From positions 1,488,001 to 1,552,000 of the forward strand of contig NZ_CP029487.1 of NCBI RefSeq assembly GCF_002441855.2: a stretch of 64,000 nt of DNA, written 5' to 3'. Each line of letters starts with the position of its first letter. Position 1 is the stretch's first letter. The DNA is from Eubacterium maltosivorans (lineage in GTDB: Bacteria; Bacillota; Clostridia; Eubacteriales; Eubacteriaceae). The notes beneath the pieces are model-generated. The model worked only from the letters and a program-made list of their open reading frames with translations, was not told where the DNA came from and did not search any database. Both the position numbers and the translations under genes were made by a program. This document shows, piece by piece, positions 58,991 through 64,000 of the stretch.

Positions 58991-59908
58991 TTATACGTCT
59001 AAGAATTTTCGGATCGCGAACACACTGCCCACCGCACCGATCACAACACCATAAACTGTAAAGAAAAAGATCAGCTGACCCATTACCTGATCCGGTGTCG
59101 CCAGTGCCGAGGTCATCGGAAGCAGTACACTGCCGCCGAGCATGCCCAATATATAGTAATAAGCCAAACGCACGATCATCACCGCCACAACAGCTGCGAT
59201 GAGTCCCAGAAAAGTCCCCTCCAGGACAAAGGGCGTTCGGATATAAGCGTCGGTCGCGCCGACGTATTTCATGATACCGATCTCCTTCCGGCGCGCGAAC
59301 ACCGTGAGCTTGATGGTATTATAAATTAAAAACAATGAAATAACCGACAGAACAATCAGCACAACAATGCTCATGGTATTGGCGAAATGGTTAAAGTTCA
59401 GCAGCGCGTTAATGTATTCCTCGCCGTATTTGACATATTCCACCCCTTTGTCCTGATAGGTCAGCGCAAAGGCCTTGACATCATCCATGCTTTCCGAGTC
59501 CTTTACCTGAACGATAAAAGAGGCGGGCATAGGATTGTTCTCGGAACTGAAATCACTGAGAAGGCCGGTATAGTCCTCCAGTGAGCTTGAAAAGTTTTGC
59601 AGGGCCTCATCCTTTGTTTCAAAGCGAACCTCCGAAATAAGCGGATTGGCCTTCAGGTCCCGCTCCAGGTCGGCGCGCTGTTCCTCGGTGTAGTCTACCT
59701 TCAGGAAAATTTTCATTTCCAGCTGAGACTCCACATTCACCGTCGCCTGGCGGATATTGATGGTAAGCACCAGAAAAATTCCCAAAATGATCAGCGCCGC
59801 AATGATGGAAAAAACAGCCGCAATACTCATAAGACTGTTTCGCTGCATGCTCTGTGCTGTATCGCGAAGGATCGTCCGGGGCATGGTTTTCCAGTGATTA
59901 CTTCGCAT
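58991..59908 (-). CDS. ftsX: Cell division protein FtsX
   Basis: About 305 residues with an N-terminal membrane segment, a large extracytoplasmic domain and three further membrane segments near the C-terminus (TMSIVVLIVLSVISLFLIYN and two after). It partners FtsE and relays to the EnvC-like hydrolase. A frame extension to 59950 exists, but the ATG at 59908 lies inside the end of ftsE and is the natural coupled start. Confidence 0.93.
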   Translation of the reverse strand: MRSNHWKTMPRTILRDTAQSMQRNSLMSIAAVFSIIAALIILGIFLVLTINIRQATVNVESQLEMKIFLKVDYTEEQRADLERDLKANPLISEVRFETKDEALQNFSSSLEDYTGLLSDFSSENNPMPASFIVQVKDSESMDDVKAFALTYQDKGVEYVKYGEEYINALLNFNHFANTMSIVVLIVLSVISLFLIYNTIKLTVFARRKEIGIMKYVGATDAYIRTPFVLEGTFLGLIAAVVAVMIVRLAYYYILGMLGGSVLLPMTSALATPDQVMGQLIFFFTVYGVVIGAVGSVFAIRKFLDV

Positions 59909-60587
59909 TGCGGTACCGCCCTTTGACGTCATCGCTGGCAAGATAACCATTTTCGAGGGTCAGAACCCTCTTTTTCATAATATTTACCATTTCACTGTCA
60001 TGGGTTACCACCACCACCGTGGTGCCATGCTTGTTAATTTCTTCCAGAATACGCATAATATCACGTGATGTTTCCGGGTCAAGGTTCCCTGTCGGTTCAT
60101 CACAGATCAAAATGCTGGGATTATTGATAATGGCCCTGGCGATAACAACACGCTGCTGCTCCCCGCCGGAAAGCTCATTGGGATAGTGGTTTGCCCGGTG
60201 CGAAAGCCCGACCATTTCCAGCGCCAGAGGCACCTTCTTGCGGATCTTGCGCTCGGGCCGGCCAATGATCTCCATGGCATAGGCCACATTTTCATAGACA
60301 CTTTTATTCTCAAGCAGCCGGAAGTCCTGGAAAACCACCCCCAGCTTTCTTCTCAGATACGGAATCTCTTTTTTGGAAAGCTTGGAAATATCGTGGCCCT
60401 TGATCTTAACCGTGCCCATGCTCGCGTCGATTTCACGAAGCAAAAGCTTGATAAAGGTAGACTTTCCGGCGCCGCTGCGGCCAACCAGAAATACAAATTC
60501 ACCCTTGTCGATAAACAGGTTTACATTTTTTAAGGCGTCTTTTTCATTTTTATCATACGTTTTTGTAACATTTATAAATTCAATCAT
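59898..60587 (-). CDS. ftsE: Cell division ATP-binding protein FtsE
   Basis: A 229-residue ABC ATPase: Walker A GRSGAGKSTF (about 36-45), signature LSGGEQQRVVIARA, Walker B ILICDEPTGNLDPETS, and the H-loop VVTHDSE. It drives FtsX to activate cell-wall hydrolases. The ATG follows an AGGAAG site. The gap upstream (60588-60837) holds only the metK terminator. Confidence 0.96.
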   Translation of the reverse strand: MIEFINVTKTYDKNEKDALKNVNLFIDKGEFVFLVGRSGAGKSTFIKLLLREIDASMGTVKIKGHDISKLSKKEIPYLRRKLGVVFQDFRLLENKSVYENVAYAMEIIGRPERKIRKKVPLALEMVGLSHRANHYPNELSGGEQQRVVIARAIINNPSILICDEPTGNLDPETSRDIMRILEEINKHGTTVVVVTHDSEMVNIMKKRVLTLENGYLASDDVKGRYRNAK

Positions 60588-60792
60588 TCAATCATCTTCC
60601 TAGCAGCTTGGTCTTTTGGCAGTTGCCAATGATGCTGTACCGTTTATTTTATACTTTTTAACGCACAAAAACAAGATTTTCTATCCAAGTTTTATCTAAA
60701 AGTATTCAAATTATTACTCGAACGCATTAATTATACACAAAATGGTCGCACCTTGCCTTAATTTTTTGATACTTTATAGCCCTTTTAAGAAA

Positions 60793-60831
60793 CAAAAAGA
60801 TAAAGGATCACAACTTTTCAACTGTGATCCT
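60793..60831 (-). terminator. Terminator of metK
   Basis: GGATCACA and TGTGATCC with a ten-base loop, followed on the minus strand by a T-rich run. Confidence 0.8.
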
Positions 60832-60837
60832 CTGTTT

Positions 60838-62016
60838 TTAAGCTTCTGCTTTTAATTTTTCAGCAACGTCGGTTTTTTCCCACGGTAAATCCAGGTCGTT
60901 TCTGCCAAAATGGCCATAAGCGGCAACCTGCTTGTAAATCGGTTTTCTCAGGTCAAGATTCTTGATAATCGCGGCTGGTCTCAAGTCAAAATGCTTTCTT
61001 ACCAGCTCTGCGATTTTATCGTCGGCAACCTTGCCTGTTCCAAAGGTATCGACAAAAACAGATACCGGTTCAGCCACACCAATGGCATAGGCAAGCTGTA
61101 CCTCACATTTATCAGCCAGGCCTGCCGCCACAATGTTTTTGGCAACATAACGGGCTGCGTAAGCGGCAGAACGGTCGACCTTTGTCGGATCCTTTCCTGA
61201 GAAAGCACCGCCGCCGTGGCGTCCATATCCGCCGTAGGTGTCTACGATAATCTTACGTCCGGTTAAGCCGGCGTCGCCCTGTGGGCCGCCGATAACAAAA
61301 CGGCCGGTCGGGTTGATGAAATATTTGGTGTTTTCATCCAGAAGAGCCGGGTCGATCACAGGCTTAATGACCTTTTCGATCATATCCTTACGGATGGTGG
61401 CAGCGTCCACATCAGCGCTGTGCTGGGTCGAAATGACCACAGTGTCCACTCTGGTGGGCACACCGTCGTTGTATTCAACGGTCACCTGAGATTTTCCATC
61501 CGGTCTCAGATAATCTACAACACCCTGTTTGCGCACGTCAGAGAGCTTTTTGGTCAGCTTGTGGGCCAATGATATCGGCATTGGCATAAGCTCTGGCGTT
61601 TCGTTGCAGGCAAAACCAAACATCATCCCCTGGTCTCCGGCGCCGGTAGCCAGATCTTCCTCTTCCAGCTTTCCTTCTTTTGCTTCAAGGGCCTTGTCCA
61701 CACCCATGGCAATGTCCGAAGACTGTTCGTCAATGGAGGTTAAAACCGCGCAGGTTTCACAGTCAAAGCCGTATTTCGCACGGTCATAGCCAATGCCGCG
61801 GATGGTCTCACGGACAATTTTAGGAATGTCTACATAGCAGTTGGTGGTGATTTCACCCGCTACTAAAACCAAGCCAGTTGATACGGATGTTTCACAGGCA
61901 ACACGGGCCATTGGGTCCTGTTCGATGATCGCGTCCAGCACCGCATCGGAAATCTGGTCACAGATTTTATCCGGATGGCCTTCAGTAACGGATTCTGAGG
62001 TAAATAATTGTTTCAT
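60838..62016 (-). CDS. metK: S-adenosylmethionine synthetase
   Basis: A 392-residue Met[34 protein letters not shown] and [15 protein letters not shown] are the ATP- and metal-binding motifs. It makes S-adenosylmethionine from methionine and ATP. The gene is preceded by a SAM-I riboswitch with an intrinsic terminator, so its product represses it. AAGGAG site before the ATG. Confidence 0.97.
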   Translation of the reverse strand: MKQLFTSESVTEGHPDKICDQISDAVLDAIIEQDPMARVACETSVSTGLVLVAGEITTNCYVDIPKIVRETIRGIGYDRAKYGFDCETCAVLTSIDEQSSDIAMGVDKALEAKEGKLEEEDLATGAGDQGMMFGFACNETPELMPMPISLAHKLTKKLSDVRKQGVVDYLRPDGKSQVTVEYNDGVPTRVDTVVISTQHSADVDAATIRKDMIEKVIKPVIDPALLDENTKYFINPTGRFVIGGPQGDAGLTGRKIIVDTYGGYGRHGGGAFSGKDPTKVDRSAAYAARYVAKNIVAAGLADKCEVQLAYAIGVAEPVSVFVDTFGTGKVADDKIAELVRKHFDLRPAAIIKNLDLRKPIYKQVAAYGHFGRNDLDLPWEKTDVAEKLKAEA

Positions 62017-62091
62017 TATTCGCTCCTTAAAAATTTGTATTGTCGTAATTCTATTTACCTTTGATAAAGATCACAGATTTTTTAAATCCTT

Positions 62092-62124
62092 AAATAAAAT
62101 TAACCCCATGCGCGCATGGGGTTA
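62092..62124 (-). terminator. SAM-I riboswitch expression-platform terminator
   Basis: On the minus strand TAACCCCATGCG and CGCATGGGGTTA form a long stem followed by a T-rich tail. The arms can alternatively pair with GATGGGGTTTTT upstream, the expected antiterminator arrangement. Confidence 0.8.
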
Positions 62125-62240
62125 GATTCGTTCAAAAACCCCATCATTACAGTTTAACTGCAGGTATTGGCACCATGCTTATGCTGGTTGCCGGGTTTCA
62201 TCGGGCCTGTCCCTCCACCTCTCTGGATAGGTAAATATTC
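62092..62240 (-). ncRNA. SAM-I (S-box) riboswitch
   Basis: Minus-strand sequence contains TATCCAGAGAGGTGGAGGGA, GGCCCGATGAAACCCGGCAA and GGTGCCAATACCTGCAG, the conserved S-box blocks (P1 to P4 with the GAGGGA and CC-GAUGAAACCCGGCAAC cores). SAM binding favours the terminator and shuts off metK. Position directly before metK confirms the assignment. The rest of the gap (62241-62310) holds nothing further. Confidence 0.95.
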
Positions 62241-62310
62241 AATTACTTGTAATAGGATAAACCTACAGGGCTGTTTTGTCAAGCCCCTTTTATGGAAAAA
62301 AACAAACGGC

Positions 62311-63543
62311 TTACTGATTCATCCGCCTTTCAATAACGTCAATATCCTTTGGAATCTGCGGCGACAGGTTTTCCGGTCCGTTTTCTGTGATGAGGATATC
62401 ATCCTCAATTCTCACGCCCATCCCCATTTCCGCAATATAAAGCCCCGGCTCGCAGGTGATGACCATGCCGGGCTCCAGGATATATTCCCGCTTATCATTG
62501 GTGTCATGGGTATCCAGCCCCAGTGAATGGCCGATGCCGTGATAATAGAATTCATTGATGTCTTTATCTTTGGGCACAATGTTGTTTTTTAAACATTTCT
62601 CAAGAAAAATATCCTTGGTTGCCTGTTGGATATCCAGCATTTTTGCACCGGGCTGGTACATCTGGATCAGCTCTCGCTGAGCTTCCAGAACCATGCTGTA
62701 GACCATGGCCTGTTCGTCAGTGTATTTTCCAGAAACCGGAAAGGTACGGCTGATATCGCCGCAATAGCCCTTATAGCGGGCCCCCAGGTCCAGAAGCACC
62801 ATATCGCTTCCCTTCATGGTTGCCTGGTTTTTTATGTAATGCAGCACCGTAGCACTTTTGCCAGAGGCCGCAATGGTCTGGAAGGATACCCCCTGAGCGC
62901 CCAGCATATTGATGGTGTATTCAAAGACCGCCTGAATCTGATATTCCTTCATATCTGGCTTCAAATTTTCAAGAATAGCGTCGATCCCCTTCGCGGTTAT
63001 TTCGATGGCGTCACGCAGCGCCTGGATTTCCTCGGGTTTTTTAATTAACCGCATGGCGGTCAAATAAGGCTGAAGGTTTTGAATCTCCATATCTGCGAAC
63101 AGCAGCTTGACCTGCGGATCGCTGGTCGCAAAGCTCTGATGCCTGGGCATGGTAAAATCAAAATACAGGTTGTCAAAACGGGTTTCCTGTAAAACGCAGG
63201 GCTCCAGATCAGAGTTGTAACGCACCTCCTCGATACCAGATAACGCCTGAGCTTCCTCAATACTGATCTTAGCGCCCACCCATTTTTCCTTAAAAGGGTC
63301 TGGCTCATCAATGAATAAACGCTCTGTAACCTCGCCATTGGCGTCCTTTTCCATCAGAAGGGTCACATTAGGCTCCTCAATCCCCGTCAGATAATAAAAG
63401 TTGTTATCTGTGTAAAAGGGATAGTCCGCGTCCAGCGACTGCTGGACCGCCCGTCCGGAATAGATGATCGCCAGGCTCTCCATCTCCAGCTTTTCGCCTA
63501 ATTCTCTGCGGGTTTGTCTATAAAAATTCTGTGATAATGGCAT
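62311..63543 (-). CDS. Xaa-Pro aminopeptidase (M24 family)
   Basis: About 410 residues: an N-terminal creatinase-like domain (MPLSQNFYRQTRRELGEKLEMESLAIIYSG) and a C-terminal pita-bread domain with metal ligands in DLGARYKGYCGDISRTF (two Asp), HGIGHSLGLDTHD (His), and CEPGLYI and VRIEDDILIT (two Glu). It removes N-terminal residues before proline, in protein or peptide turnover. A GTG at 63549 is possible; the ATG at 63543 is seven bases after AAGGAAG. Confidence 0.93.
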   Translation of the reverse strand: MPLSQNFYRQTRRELGEKLEMESLAIIYSGRAVQQSLDADYPFYTDNNFYYLTGIEEPNVTLLMEKDANGEVTERLFIDEPDPFKEKWVGAKISIEEAQALSGIEEVRYNSDLEPCVLQETRFDNLYFDFTMPRHQSFATSDPQVKLLFADMEIQNLQPYLTAMRLIKKPEEIQALRDAIEITAKGIDAILENLKPDMKEYQIQAVFEYTINMLGAQGVSFQTIAASGKSATVLHYIKNQATMKGSDMVLLDLGARYKGYCGDISRTFPVSGKYTDEQAMVYSMVLEAQRELIQMYQPGAKMLDIQQATKDIFLEKCLKNNIVPKDKDINEFYYHGIGHSLGLDTHDTNDKREYILEPGMVITCEPGLYIAEMGMGVRIEDDILITENGPENLSPQIPKDIDVIERRMNQ

Positions 63544-63598
63544 TTTCACACTTCCTTTTAATTATTTTGTCACTAAGGACTATTGTAAACATAAAAAA

Positions 63599-63624
63599 GA
63601 CCAAATTCAATACTGAATTTGATC
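63599..63624 (-). terminator. Terminator of the HAD-phosphatase gene
   Basis: CAAATTCA and TGAATTTG arms around ATAC, flanked by A and T runs; on the minus strand it lies after the HAD-gene stop (63665). Confidence 0.6.
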
Positions 63625-63664
63625 TTTAGCCAAAAGAGTCAGCGCATTTCACCAATCCCCTTTT

Positions 63665-64000
63665 TTATTGCAATACATACCTTTCCAAAAGCCAGGCCAC
63701 GCCGTCTTCATCATTGGTTTTCTCACCAACGGCATCGGCGTGCACCTTAACGCTGTCCATGGCGTTTTTGACCGCCATCCCCAACCCGGCGCCTTCGATC
63801 ATCGGAATATCATTTTCGCTGTCCCCGATACAGGCCATCTCATCGGCCGCAATGCCGTAAAACTTGGCCAGCTCCGTAAGGGCCGCGAATTTGTTCAGGC
63901 CCTCCATGGTGATTTCCATAAGATTGCGCCCCGCGTGAAAGGTAATGGTTCCATCGCAGCGGATCGACTGGATACGCTCAAGCTCTTCCTCAGACTGATA
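63665..64000 (-). CDS. Cof-type HAD hydrolase (5' end outside window)
   Basis: Open to the right edge; the visible C-terminal part is about 112 residues. LNKFAALTELAKFYGI, CIGDSENDIPMI, AGLGMAVKNA and DEDGVAWLLERY match motifs III and IV of Cof/YbjI-type HAD IIB phosphatases, which dephosphorylate sugar phosphates and cofactors. The catalytic N-terminal Asp motif is beyond the window. An apparent start at 63919 is internal. Confidence 0.9.
   Translation of the reverse strand, partial: YQSEEELERIQSIRCDGTITFHAGRNLMEITMEGLNKFAALTELAKFYGIAADEMACIGDSENDIPMIEGAGLGMAVKNAMDSVKVHADAVGEKTNDEDGVAWLLERYVLQ

Overview
The window looks like chromosomal DNA of an anaerobic, Gram-positive clostridial bacterium, most likely a Eubacterium (limosum/callanderi group) or close relative. 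Reasons: AGGAGG-type ribosome binding sites, sigma-A promoters, a SAM-I and a yjdF riboswitch, FtsEX with an EnvC-like hydrolase, ornithine racemase, two FeoB loci and an EpsG-type exopolysaccharide locus. The genus is an inference from gene content; no rRNA is present. Most of the window is of medium G+C, but about 26.9-35.7 kb is strikingly A+T-rich. No rRNA, tRNA or CRISPR array was seen.

1-7.5 kb: a minus-strand catabolic operon (PQ-loop membrane protein, serine hydrolase, PuuE/NodB-like deacetylase, small Cys protein, CobW GTPase, DUF1097 membrane protein, C45-type hydrolase, LarA-like racemase running off the left edge). It is transcribed divergently from a GntR/FadR regulator, with consensus promoters on both sides. 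7.7-11 kb: a proline-racemase-superfamily enzyme and an ornithine-cyclodeaminase-family reductase with a divergent LysR regulator (likely hydroxyproline or imino-acid use), then a yjdF riboswitch with its YjdF gene. 11.6-17.4 kb: a radical SAM enzyme, then a FGGY (xylulo)kinase and a GpsA-like dehydrogenase divergent from a SorC regulator with repeated operator-like boxes. 17.4-18.5 kb: a GNAT acetyltransferase and an iron-sulfur flavoprotein.

18.5-21.6 kb: an iron-uptake locus, with feoB broken by a one-base shift at an A7 run, an HMA-domain membrane protein, and a DtxR-like box over the promoter. 21.7-26.7 kb: an accessory region with an M15 peptidase and a tightly packed operon (unknown protein, BRO-N protein, winged-helix-like protein, small protein, sigma factor, DUF1659- and DUF2922-like proteins), followed by a ComK-like gene. 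26.9-36.9 kb: a ten-gene exopolysaccharide operon. Immediately upstream of it, 37.2-38.6 kb, lies a TnpB-family protein that appears to lack all three RuvC catalytic acids. It is flanked by structured non-coding DNA and carries an in-frame palindromic insertion. This is the best candidate for an undescribed system: a nuclease-dead, RNA-guided TnpB-like regulator next to a surface-polysaccharide operon.

39-64 kb: mostly housekeeping genes (rnhA, leuS, ornithine racemase, EamA transporter, PF06541 membrane protein, feoA-feoB, a 793-residue secreted protein of unknown function, a SnoaL-LytTR regulator, uvrB-uvrA, S41 peptidase, EnvC-like M23 peptidase, ftsE-ftsX, metK with SAM-I riboswitch, Xaa-Pro aminopeptidase, and a partial Cof-type HAD phosphatase). 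Two families of short palindromic repeats are scattered through intergenic DNA; each also contributes coding sequence to a gene (tnpB, and the stop of the EamA gene).
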